A DNA stretch of 64,000 nt from Crossiella equi (lineage in GTDB: Bacteria; Actinomycetota; Actinomycetes; Mycobacteriales; Pseudonocardiaceae), in the NCBI RefSeq assembly GCF_017876755.1, contig NZ_JAGIOO010000001.1:682001-746000 (forward strand), given 5' to 3'. The notes beneath the pieces are model-generated. The model saw only the letters and a list, made by a program, of their open reading frames with translations, had not been told where the DNA came from and made no database searches. The translations under genes and the position numbers were made by a program. Within the stretch, counting starts at the first letter, position 1; each line of letters starts with the position of its first letter. This document shows positions 31,623-39,671 of the stretch, in pieces.

Positions 31623-34097
31623 TCACCGCATGCGGTTCCGCCGGACGACATCCCGACCGCGTTGCCCGTTCTCCGCACCCTTCGCGACCTGCCTCGCACC
31701 GGGCACCGCACGGCCCCGCGGATCGCGCCGGGACTCCTCGCTGGCACCGCCCGGCTCGACGGGGTCCCCGGCGAGCACGAAGTAGTTCTCCTCCTCCTGC
31801 ACGAAGTGCAGGCCCAACACGGTGAACAGCCCGTACAGGCAGGACAGCAGGTCCTCGACCTGCCCGGGTCGGATTCCGCCGGCCTCCTCGGCCGCGTCGA
31901 GGAGGTCGCCGAAGCGGCGGGTGAGCCGTTCGATCTCGGCGTGGGCGCGGCTCATGGTCGCGGTGGCCTCCGCACTGCCCAGCGGATCGGCCAGCGCCGG
32001 GTAGAGCTGGGTCTCCTCAGCCCGCTCGTGTGGCAGCAGCTCCCCGGTCAGGAACGTGTGCACCTCGCGCAGCTCGGTCAGCGTCCCGGGGGTGGGGCCG
32101 GTCGCGAGCCGGTTGGCCGCGTCCCGCAGCCGCGGCAGCGCGCCGCGCAGGTCGTCGTGCTCGGCCGCGAAGCGGTGCAACATCCGTTCGGTGCCCGGTG
32201 CCAGCGACACCCCTCCGGCCGGTGTGGTGCGCAACGCGCGCAACGCGTTGAGGATGACCGCCACGTCGATCCCCTCCTGCAACAGCGCGCCCACCGCCGG
32301 GGGCAGCAAGCCCAGGGTGGCCGCCGCCATCGCGAGCAGCGACAGCGCCATGCCGGTGACGGCGCTCTGCACGGCGATGCGCCGGGCCCGCCGGGCGATG
32401 TCCACCGCGTCCGCGAGCCGGTCCAGCCGATCGGCGGTCAGCACGATGTCCGCGGCCTCCGAGGAGGCGGTGGCGCCCCGCGCGCCCATGGCCACCCCCA
32501 CGTCGGCGGCGGCGAGCGCGGGAGCGTCGTTGACGCCGTCGCCCACCATGACCGTGACCCCCCGGTCCCGTTCCGCCCGCACGGAGGCGACCTTGTCCGC
32601 GGGGCTCTGCTCGGCGCGCACACTGTCCAGACCGAGCACGGTGCCGATCTCGCGGGCCGGTTCCGCCCGGTCGCCGGTGAGCATGACCAGCCGGCGCAGA
32701 CCGGCCGCACGCAGGCGCCGCAAGGTCCGCGGTGCGTCCCGACGCAGCGGATCGCGCAACAGGACCGCCCCGGCCACCGCGCCGTCCACGGCCAGCCACA
32801 CAACCGCCGCCCCGTCCAGCCGCGCCCGGTTGAGCACCCTCCCCGTCCACTCAGCGCCCGTCGGTGGCGCGGCCAGTTTGCCGACCTCCACGCGGAGGCC
32901 GTCGACGGTGGCGGTCACGCCCCGGCCCGGCTGCTCGGCCACGTCCTGCGGCAGCGCGAGGCGCAACTCCCGGGCACGGGCGTGGTTGGTGATGGCCTCG
33001 GCCAGCACGTGCGGCGACACCTGGTCCACCGACGCCGCCAGCCGCAGCACCTCCTCTGCCTGCCAGCCCGGCGCGGCGGCGACCTCCACGACCGAAGGCC
33101 GACCGGTCGTGAGCGTGCCGGTCTTGTCCACCACCAGCGTGCGGGCCCGGCCCAGCAGCTCCAGTGCGCCGCCGCCGCGGATGACCACCCCGAGCCGGGA
33201 GGCACGCGACAGGCCGGACACGATCGCCACCGGCGCGGCCAGCAGCAGCGGGCACGGGGTGGCCACGACCAGCACCGCGACCGCCCTGATCGCCGAGCCG
33301 CTGACCAGCCACGCCAGTCCGGCCACGGCCAGCGACAACGGCAGGAACCAGGCGGCGTACCGGTCGGCCAGCCGCACCACGGGCGCGTTCTCCGCGCTGG
33401 CCTGCTGGGCCAGCCGCACGATGCCCGCGTAGGTGCTGTCGGCGGCGGTGGCGGTGGCGCGCATCGAGAAGGCGGAGCCGGCGTTGACCACACCACTGCG
33501 GACCGGCTCACCGGCGGCCCGTTCCACCTGCAGCGGCTCCCCGGTCAGGACCGACTCGTCCAGCACGGCGACGAGGTCCTGGATCACCCCGTCGGTGGGC
33601 ACCACTTCGCCGGGCGCGACCACCAGCAGGTCATCGACGGCCACCTCGGCCAGCGGGATCACGGTGACGGTGCCACCGACCCGCCGTCGGGCCGAACGGG
33701 GCGCGTGCGCCAGCAGGGCGCGCAGGTCACGGGAGGCGCGGCGTTCGGCGGCGGAGTCCAACGCGTGCCCGGTGGCGAGCATGACCGCGACCAACGCGCC
33801 CGCGAGGTACTCCCGCACCGCCAGCGTGCCGACCAGCGCCAGCACCGCGATGAGGTCGACGCCAGCCCGCCCTTTGCGCAGTGCCGCGACCACCCACCAC
33901 AGCGCGGGCACCGTGGCGAGGACGGTGCCCGCCGCCCAGCACAGGTCGGCGGCCGTCGTCGCGCCGGCCAGCCACGCCGCCCCGCCGACGGCGAGCGCGC
34001 CGACGGTGACGGCCACCATCGCCGGTTCAGCCCATCGTCGCAGCATCCGCGGTCCGGTCCCGGTACTCCGCGCTGTGGTGTTGCCGGCGTCGGTCAC
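31623..34097 (-). CDS. P1B-type metal ATPase with C-terminal hemerythrin domain (P1B-5-like)
   Basis: An 824-aa fusion. The ATPase core has the transport-site motif ATPCPLLL (C282), phosphorylation site D324 in DKTGTLTTG and the hinge [10 protein letters not shown]. No N-terminal metal-binding domain is seen. Residues about 636-780 form an HHE hemerythrin-like domain (MLHRFAAEHDD, LLPHERAEETQLYP, HAEIERL, LHFVQEEENYF) able to hold a di-iron site. The TPC-motif plus hemerythrin layout defines P1B-5 ATPases, linked to Ni/Fe transport. GTG follows GGGAGG. Confidence 0.9.
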   Translation of the reverse strand: MTDAGNTTARSTGTGPRMLRRWAEPAMVAVTVGALAVGGAAWLAGATTAADLCWAAGTVLATVPALWWVVAALRKGRAGVDLIAVLALVGTLAVREYLAGALVAVMLATGHALDSAAERRASRDLRALLAHAPRSARRRVGGTVTVIPLAEVAVDDLLVVAPGEVVPTDGVIQDLVAVLDESVLTGEPLQVERAAGEPVRSGVVNAGSAFSMRATATAADSTYAGIVRLAQQASAENAPVVRLADRYAAWFLPLSLAVAGLAWLVSGSAIRAVAVLVVATPCPLLLAAPVAIVSGLSRASRLGVVIRGGGALELLGRARTLVVDKTGTLTTGRPSVVEVAAAPGWQAEEVLRLAASVDQVSPHVLAEAITNHARARELRLALPQDVAEQPGRGVTATVDGLRVEVGKLAAPPTGAEWTGRVLNRARLDGAAVVWLAVDGAVAGAVLLRDPLRRDAPRTLRRLRAAGLRRLVMLTGDRAEPAREIGTVLGLDSVRAEQSPADKVASVRAERDRGVTVMVGDGVNDAPALAAADVGVAMGARGATASSEAADIVLTADRLDRLADAVDIARRARRIAVQSAVTGMALSLLAMAAATLGLLPPAVGALLQEGIDVAVILNALRALRTTPAGGVSLAPGTERMLHRFAAEHDDLRGALPRLRDAANRLATGPTPGTLTELREVHTFLTGELLPHERAEETQLYPALADPLGSAEATATMSRAHAEIERLTRRFGDLLDAAEEAGGIRPGQVEDLLSCLYGLFTVLGLHFVQEEENYFVLAGDPVEPGGASEESRRDPRGRAVPGARQVAKGAENGQRGRDVVRRNRMR

Positions 34098-34608
34098 CAC
34101 TGCCTCCCACCATCGTGCCCGTCTCCATCGGACACGGTGGCCGTGGCCTGCCCCAGGGCCACACTCCCCTGCGCCACAGGGTCGTTCGGTCCGGGCACCC
34201 GCGGACGTCACCGTCCACGACAAGCGTCGTGCCCCGTCCCGCGCGGTCACGACATCCGTCCATCGCACCGGCGGATCGCCACCGCCTACCGCACCCAGCT
34301 CGGCGACCGACCACGGCGCTTCCGCGTGCTGTCCCTGAGCCCCGAAGGCCGCGCCGCGCGCGAGACCGCACTGGTCGCCTGAGCGGCTCCGTACTCCCCG
34401 GCGGCGGCGCCGGTCAGTGCACGACGCACAACCGGCACCCCCGGGAATGTGCGCGGTGCTGCACTCTCCGGGGTGTTCTTCGCGAGCGGGGATCGCAATC
34501 ACTTCAACGTCTTGGGGACACATTTCCCTGCTCCGGGGTGCGCTTGTGGGCATTCTCGGAAGCGGTGAGGATGCCATTTGAGCCGCACCGCCCGAGAACG
34601 GAGCCCAG
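34098..34608. other. Gap with regulatory sites and a possible gene remnant
   Basis: A 511-bp gap without a convincing gene. It holds the DevR-like box at 34179. On the plus strand, a short readable stretch ending at 34382 (LSLSPEGRAARETALVA) could be the tail of an eroded regulator. GC content falls towards 34,480-34,600, as expected of a promoter for the NB-ARC regulator. Confidence 0.4.
34179..34192. promoter_or_regulatory. DevR/DosR-type box
   Basis: GGGTCGTTCGGTCC, 82 bp upstream of the metal ATPase start on the opposite strand. It is the last such site noticed, marking the probable edge of the island. Confidence 0.5.
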
Positions 34609-36009
34609 GTGAGTGAATTCGGGGAAGTTCTGCGCAGGATTCGTGTCGAGTCCGGGACCACGCAGGAGGAGTTGGCGGTTCGCTCGGGGTTGAGCGCGAG
34701 AGCGATCGGGGACCTGGAACGGGGCAAGGTCGCCCGGCCGCACGCCCGGTCGGTGGTCGCGCTGGGGACGGCGCTCGGGGGCAGTGCGCTGGCCGAACTG
34801 CGGGCGGCCGCGCTGCCCCCGCTGCCCGAGATGCCCGCGCCCCGGCAGCTGCCCGCCGGGGAGCAGATCTTCGTCGGCAGGCGGGCTGAGCTGCGGGAAC
34901 TGCTGGACCTGATGTGCCGCCGGACCGTTGGCCCGGCCGTGGTGCTGGTGACCGGGGCGCCCGGTTCGGGCAAGACCGCCCTGGCCGTGCGGGCCTGCCA
35001 GCTGCTCGCCCAGCGCTACCCGGACGGGCAGCTGTACGTGGACCTGCGTGGTGGCCAGTCCCCGGAGGAGGCCACCGCGCGGGTGCTGCGCTCGCTGGGG
35101 GTGCCCGCCGCCACCCTGCCCAGCGAGGCGGCGGGCCGCACCGCGCTGCTGCGGTCCCTGCTGCACCCGCGGCGGCTCGTGCTGCTGCTGGACGGGGTTA
35201 CCGAGGAACGGCAGGTCAGGGCGCTGCTGCCCGGGAACTCGGGCTCGGCCGTGATCGTCAGCAGCTGCGAGGCGCTGCCCGGGCTCGGGGTCACCGGGCG
35301 CCTGGTGCTCGGGCCGCTGGACCCCGGGGCGGGGCAGGCGCTGTTCCGGCTCGCGCTCGGCGCCGAGGCCGTGGCGCGGCAGGAGCAGGCGGTGGCCGAG
35401 CTGGTGCGGCTCTGCGACGGGCACCCGCTGGCGCTGCGCATCCTGGTCAACCAGCTGCTCAGCCGTCCGCACTGGTCCCCCGCCGACCTGGCCGACCGGC
35501 TGCGGGACCCGGCCGGGCGGCTGGACCACCTGGTGGCCGGCGACCTGTCCGTGCGCGCCTCGCTGGCCCGGGCGCACCGGCGGCTGAGCCCGGTGGCCGT
35601 GGACCTGCTGGACGCGCTGGCGGGCACCGCCGAGGCCCTCGCCGAGGAGGACCTGCGGTGCCTGCTCGGCTGGTCGCCCTCGGTGACCAGGGCGGCGGTG
35701 GACGAGCTGGCCGACGCCAACCTGCTGCTGGCGGCCGGACCGCGCCGCTGGGTGCTGCCCGCCCTGGTACGGCTGTTCGTCCGCGAGACCGCCGGGTCAT
35801 GCCACGAGGTACCCGGCGCTGAGCACCCGCGAGACCAGTTCGGCCTTGTTGCTGACCCGCAGCTTGTTCCGGATCCGCTTGACGTAGGTGTCCACCGTCG
35901 CCTCGGACAGGCCGAGCCTGCGGGCGATCTGGCGGTTGGTCAGCCCGGAGCTGATCAGCCGCACGGTCTCCACCTCACGGCGGGTCAGCACGTTCGGCTG
36001 GGCGGGTAG
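34609..36009 (+). CDS. XRE-HTH / NB-ARC transcriptional regulator
   Basis: A 466-aa reading frame. Residues about 1-60 are an XRE helix-turn-helix (TTQEELAVRSGLSARAIGDLERG). An NB-ARC ATPase follows, with P-loop GAPGSGKTAL and the winged-helix region to about residue 395 (LADANLLLAAGPRRWVLPALVRLF). It probably activates the adjacent cluster. The last 70 codons, from about 35797, are the antisense of the LuxR gene and look non-native: the frame simply lacks a stop there. The functional protein may end near 35800. Confidence 0.8.
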   Translation: MSEFGEVLRRIRVESGTTQEELAVRSGLSARAIGDLERGKVARPHARSVVALGTALGGSALAELRAAALPPLPEMPAPRQLPAGEQIFVGRRAELRELLDLMCRRTVGPAVVLVTGAPGSGKTALAVRACQLLAQRYPDGQLYVDLRGGQSPEEATARVLRSLGVPAATLPSEAAGRTALLRSLLHPRRLVLLLDGVTEERQVRALLPGNSGSAVIVSSCEALPGLGVTGRLVLGPLDPGAGQALFRLALGAEAVARQEQAVAELVRLCDGHPLALRILVNQLLSRPHWSPADLADRLRDPAGRLDHLVAGDLSVRASLARAHRRLSPVAVDLLDALAGTAEALAEEDLRCLLGWSPSVTRAAVDELADANLLLAAGPRRWVLPALVRLFVRETAGSCHEVPGAEHPRDQFGLVADPQLVPDPLDVGVHRRLGQAEPAGDLAVGQPGADQPHGLHLTAGQHVRLGG

Positions 36010-36375
36010 CCCGCCGGAGACCACGCACAGCTCACGCACCAGCTCGGCGGGCGAGGTGGTGCCCGGCAGCACCGAGGCGACCCCGGACAGCCCGGCCAGG
36101 CGGGGGTCGTCCCGTCCGGCCAGCAGCACCACGCCGCTGCGCCCGGCGAGCTCGGCCAGGCCCGCGACCGGTTCCCGCCCCTGGACCTCGGCGACCACGA
36201 GGTCGGCGGGCACCCCGTGGGCCAGCAGCTCCGCCACCGTGCCCACCGCGTTGACCACGCGGAACGCGGGGTGGGCGTTGACAGCGCTTTCCACGCCGAG
36301 CCGGACGAGGGGCAGGGCGGCCGCGATGGCGACGGAACGGGTCGGAGCGGGCTGGACCGGTGTGGTGGTGTGCAT
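35797..36375 (-). CDS. LuxR/NarL-type regulator with degenerate receiver
   Basis: A 192-aa protein. The N-terminal half resembles a receiver, but the phosphorylation site is replaced (DLVVAEVQG, no Asp at the usual strand end) and the acidic pair is missing. The C-terminal LuxR HTH is intact (LTRREVETVRLISSGLTNRQ, ATVDTYVKRIRNKL). It is probably phosphorylation-independent. Its 3' third is overlapped antisense by the NB-ARC gene over 213 bp. ATG follows AAGGGCACTCC. Confidence 0.87.
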   Translation of the reverse strand: MHTTTPVQPAPTRSVAIAAALPLVRLGVESAVNAHPAFRVVNAVGTVAELLAHGVPADLVVAEVQGREPVAGLAELAGRSGVVLLAGRDDPRLAGLSGVASVLPGTTSPAELVRELCVVSGGLPAQPNVLTRREVETVRLISSGLTNRQIARRLGLSEATVDTYVKRIRNKLRVSNKAELVSRVLSAGYLVA

Positions 36376-36414
36376 GGAGTGCCCTTTCAGTCCTGACGCC
36401 TGCCCCCAGGTGCT

Positions 36415-36600
36415 GTGTCCACCCTCGAATCCCAGGCCGGAATCGTCCAGGAACTATGTCCGGAATTCCGGTTCTGCCGACGAAGTTCCGATTGCTTGGC
36501 GTCGCGGTTGTTGCGTCGCTATACAAAGGACTACCCGTTCGCGGTTGAGCTGGCTGCAAATCCTCTATTTGACAGTGAGGAAATCTCGTGTTCGCCCTGA
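36415..36600 (+). CDS. Candidate small ORF upstream of YcaO (possible RiPP precursor)
   Basis: A 61-aa frame starting GTG and ending 13 nt inside the YcaO gene. It begins STLESQAGIVQELCPEF, contains four cysteines (residues 15, 21, 26, 59) and a balanced charged/aromatic composition unlike out-of-frame noise. Third-position GC is only about 60%, far below the neighbours. The ribosome binding site is weak. A sigma-70-like promoter can be drawn within it, so it may instead be the YcaO promoter region. I weigh these roughly equally. Confidence 0.3.
   Translation: MSTLESQAGIVQELCPEFRFCRRSSDCLASRLLRRYTKDYPFAVELAANPLFDSEEISCSP
36496..36525 (+). promoter_or_regulatory. Possible promoter for ycaO-tfuA
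   Basis: TTGGCG (36496-36501), an 18-bp spacer and TATACA (36520-36525), 62 bp before the YcaO GTG in an AT-richer stretch. This competes with the reading of 36415-36600 as a precursor gene. Confidence 0.35.
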
Positions 36601-37649
36601 ATGAGACGCTGCGTCGGTTAAGTCCGGTTCTGACCTCCATTGGGGTGACCCGCCTGGCCGACCTCACCTGGCTGGACGAGGTGGGCATCCCGTGCTGGCA
36701 GGCCGTGCGTCCCACCGCGCGCACGCTGTCGGTCTCGCAGGGCAAGGGCGCCACCGCCGAACAGGCCGCGATCTCGGCGGCCATGGAGTCGGTGGAGGTC
36801 TGGCACGCCGAGCACCTGCCCGACGGCGGGATCACCGGCACCGCGCGCGAGCTGGGCGACCGGGTCGGCTACCCGCTGTCCGCGCTGCGCCTGGCCCCGC
36901 GCAGCGTGGTGCACGAGGACCTGCCCCTGGACTGGACCCCGGCCAACCGGCTCACCGACGGCGCGCCCGCGCTGGTGCCCACGCAGGCGCTGCGCCTGGA
37001 CAGCACCGTCACCGGGGAGTGGGCGCCACCGGCCTTCGAGGTCACCAGCAACGGCCTGGCCAGCGGCCCCAGCCGGGCGGCGGCGGTGCTGCACGGGCTC
37101 TACGAGGTCATCGAGCGGGACGCGATGGCCTCGGGCAGGCAGGACTGGCAGCAGCTGGACCTCACCCGCGTCACCGGCCTGGCCGCCGGGCTGCTCGCCC
37201 GGTACCGGCGGGCCGGGATCGCGGTGCGCGCCTACCTGGTGCCCTCGCCGATGGGCGTGCCGTGTGTGGAGGTGCGGGCCACCAGCGAGGAGTTCCCGGT
37301 GGACTTCTGCGGCAGCGCCGCGCACCTGGACGCGGCCACCGCGCTGTGCCGTGCGCTCACCGAGGCCGCGCAGTCCCGGGTGGCCGCCATCGCCGGGACC
37401 CGCGAGGACCTGCTGGGCGAGCTGTTCGGCCAGTCCTGGACCCCGGAGGAGCCCGGCCCGCCCGGCCACGCCGTGCTGCCCGCCCCGGTGCCCCCGGGAC
37501 CGGCCGAGGACCTCGCCGCCGAGCTGGCCGACCGCGTCGCCGCGCACAGCGGGTACGCCCCGCTCGTGGTGGACCACACCCGGCCCGAGCTCGGCGTGCC
37601 GGTGGTGCGCGTGGTCTGCCCCGGCCTGAGCTGCCCCGACGACTACTGA
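36588..37649 (+). CDS. ycaO: YcaO-domain cyclodehydratase/thioamidase
   Basis: A 353-aa YcaO protein. ATP-binding features are visible: SQGKGATAEQAAISAAMESVE near residue 47 and SNGLASGPSRAAAVLHGLYE with VIERDA near residue 145. YcaO enzymes activate peptide backbone amides with ATP to make azolines, thioamides or amidines. It ends without the Pro-rich tail of azoline-forming YcaOs. GTG follows GAGGAAA. The partner TfuA gene starts 11 nt later. Confidence 0.92.
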   Translation: MFALNETLRRLSPVLTSIGVTRLADLTWLDEVGIPCWQAVRPTARTLSVSQGKGATAEQAAISAAMESVEVWHAEHLPDGGITGTARELGDRVGYPLSALRLAPRSVVHEDLPLDWTPANRLTDGAPALVPTQALRLDSTVTGEWAPPAFEVTSNGLASGPSRAAAVLHGLYEVIERDAMASGRQDWQQLDLTRVTGLAAGLLARYRRAGIAVRAYLVPSPMGVPCVEVRATSEEFPVDFCGSAAHLDAATALCRALTEAAQSRVAAIAGTREDLLGELFGQSWTPEEPGPPGHAVLPAPVPPGPAEDLAAELADRVAAHSGYAPLVVDHTRPELGVPVVRVVCPGLSCPDDY

Positions 37650-37660
37650 AGGCGGAACCC

Positions 37661-38902
37661 ATGGCAGAGCACCTGTTCGCGGGCCCGAGCCTGCCCGACG
37701 CCGCCGAGCTGGCCGGGGGCAGCGGCATCCGGGTCCACCCGCCCGTGGCCGCCGGGGACCTGCTGGCGCTGCGGGCCCGGCCCGGCGACGTGGTCGGCAT
37801 CGTGGACGGCTACTTCCACCAGCGCCGCTCGGTGCCGCACAAGGAGATCCTGCACCTGCTCGCGGGCGGGGTGCGGGTGCTCGGCGCGGCCAGCCTCGGC
37901 GCGCTGCGCGCGGCGGAGCTGCACCAGCACGGCATGGAGGGCATCGGCGGCATCTTCGCCGACTACCGCGACGGCCGCCTGCGCGCCGACGACGAGGTCA
38001 CCCTGGTGCACGGCACCGCCGAGGACGGCTACGCCCACCACTCCGAGCCGCTGGTGAACATCCGTGCCTCCCTGGCCGCCGAGGTCGACCGCGGCACCTG
38101 GACCGCCGCCGAGGCCGAGGCGGCGCTGGCGGACCTGGCGGCCCGGCCCTACCGCGACCGCCACCTGCGCGCGCTCGGCCGCCCGGTACCGCTGGTGGAC
38201 CGCAAACGCGCCGACGCCCTCGAACTCCTGGCCGCCCTGCGCACCGCGGGCACCCGGCCGGAACCACCGCGGTTCCCGGAAACGGTCCACCTGCACAACT
38301 GGAAGCTGGCCGCCGACGCCGAGGAGCTGCGCGCCCTGGCCCTGTGCCAGGTGCTGGCCCCGGACTACCCGGAGCTGCACGCCCGCGCGGTGCTGGACCG
38401 GATCGCCGAGCACTGCCGGACCACCTGCGGCGGCCCCGGCGACGCGCTGGCACACGCCGTCCACAGTGGACTGCACGCCCCGGGCCCGCGCCGGTGCTGG
38501 ACCACGGAGCAGGAGCGGCGGGAGCTGGGCGAGGGGGAGCTGACGCGGCTGTTTTTGGTGCGCAGCTACCGGATCCGCCCCGGGATCACCGACACCGCGC
38601 TGGCCCTGCGTGCCTTCCGCGCCAGCACCGCGCACGGCCGGGCCCTGGGCCTGCTGCCGTCGGTGGCGGCGGTGAACGAGGCCGGGCGCAGGCATCGCGC
38701 GGACTTCGACCCCGCCGCGATCGCGGTGGACCAGGTGCTGGACTTCCTGGCCGGGCGCTGGCGGGTCCCGACCGCCGAGCTGGAGCTGGCCGCCTTCGAC
38801 CGCGGTTTCTCCTCGCTGGCCGGTGCGGTGGCCGCGGCCCGGCAGGTCTTCCTCGCCGCCCGCTGCGAGCCCGCGCTGGCCGCCTTCACCATGGCGGCGT
38901 GA
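37661..38902 (+). CDS. tfuA: TfuA-like protein
   Basis: A 413-aa protein. Residues 1-200 are a TfuA domain (IVDGYFHQRRSVPHKEILHL, GAASLGALRAAEL, DDEVTLVHG). The C-terminal 210 residues are an unassigned helical extension. TfuA partners YcaO in trifolitoxin, thioviridamide-type peptides and the McrA thioglycine, where it supports thioamide formation by delivering sulfur. The YcaO-TfuA pair therefore predicts thioamidation here. The extension could be a peptide-binding part (inference). Confidence 0.9.
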   Translation: MAEHLFAGPSLPDAAELAGGSGIRVHPPVAAGDLLALRARPGDVVGIVDGYFHQRRSVPHKEILHLLAGGVRVLGAASLGALRAAELHQHGMEGIGGIFADYRDGRLRADDEVTLVHGTAEDGYAHHSEPLVNIRASLAAEVDRGTWTAAEAEAALADLAARPYRDRHLRALGRPVPLVDRKRADALELLAALRTAGTRPEPPRFPETVHLHNWKLAADAEELRALALCQVLAPDYPELHARAVLDRIAEHCRTTCGGPGDALAHAVHSGLHAPGPRRCWTTEQERRELGEGELTRLFLVRSYRIRPGITDTALALRAFRASTAHGRALGLLPSVAAVNEAGRRHRADFDPAAIAVDQVLDFLAGRWRVPTAELELAAFDRGFSSLAGAVAAARQVFLAARCEPALAAFTMAA

Positions 38903-39072
38903 CGGCTGGTACCTGGCCGCGCGGCCACCACCCGGGTCGGCCATTCGGCCGATGTGCGTGCCCGTCGGTGGCCGCGCGGCCATTCGGGACCGGCTCGCAG
39001 GCCGATTCGTTCGTCGGCGCGGCACGGCACGATCTTGTGCGGCGGATCGGTCGGACGAGGAGTGCGGGAACG

Positions 39073-39597
39073 GTGTTGGAACAGGTGTGGATCACGGTCG
39101 GCGTGGCGTGGGGCGCGTTGTCGAACCCCCTCATCGCGGGCGGTGTGGTCGTCGGGGCGGTGGTGCTGGGCTTCGGCGCCCGGTGGGCGGCCCGCCGCTT
39201 CGGCTGGCGGCCCACGCCCTCGGTGCTCGCCGGGCTCTTCCTCGGGGTGGTGCTGGGGGTGACGTTCTCCCGCGTTCCACCGGCCTGGACCCAGGCGGCG
39301 GGCCAGCCGTTCTGCAACGTCAGCGGGTTCTCCCTGCACGGTGCCAACGAGGCACTCAACGCGCTGCTGTTCGTACCGCTCGTGGTCTGCGCGGTGCTCG
39401 CGACCCGGCGTCCGGTCGCGGTCGCGGTGTCGGCGGCCGCGCTCAGCGCACTGGTCGAACTGCTGCAACCGCTGACGGGTCGCGGCATCTGCGAGACCCA
39501 GGACTTCCTCAACAACACCGCGGGCGCGGTCGTGGCCGCCTGCGTCACGGCGGCCGTCCTCGCGTTCCAGCGGCGTGGCGCCCGGGTGCCGGGCTGA
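39073..39597 (+). CDS. VanZ-like membrane protein
   Basis: A 174-aa protein with about four membrane helices and the VanZ pattern: NALLFVPL followed by SALVELLQPLTGRG and DFLNNTAGAVVA. VanZ proteins lower susceptibility to glycopeptides in some contexts; many relatives have no known role. GTG at 39073 chosen; TTG three bases later is possible. It is upstream of a two-component pair. Confidence 0.82.
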   Translation: MLEQVWITVGVAWGALSNPLIAGGVVVGAVVLGFGARWAARRFGWRPTPSVLAGLFLGVVLGVTFSRVPPAWTQAAGQPFCNVSGFSLHGANEALNALLFVPLVVCAVLATRRPVAVAVSAAALSALVELLQPLTGRGICETQDFLNNTAGAVVAACVTAAVLAFQRRGARVPG

Positions 39598-39671
39598 CCA
39601 CGGGTGCGCACCCGGCGCTCACCCTGCCCCACAAGGGGATCGCAGCTGACCCGCGCAGTAGAGTCAGCTCG

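Noticed and set aside
31458-34382. Long plus-strand open frame of 974 codons opposite the metal ATPase
   Set aside because: It is the antisense of a clear P-type ATPase, rich in Arg/Gly/Pro/His with no domain pattern; long antisense frames are normal at this GC content. Only its last few dozen codons lie outside the ATPase gene.
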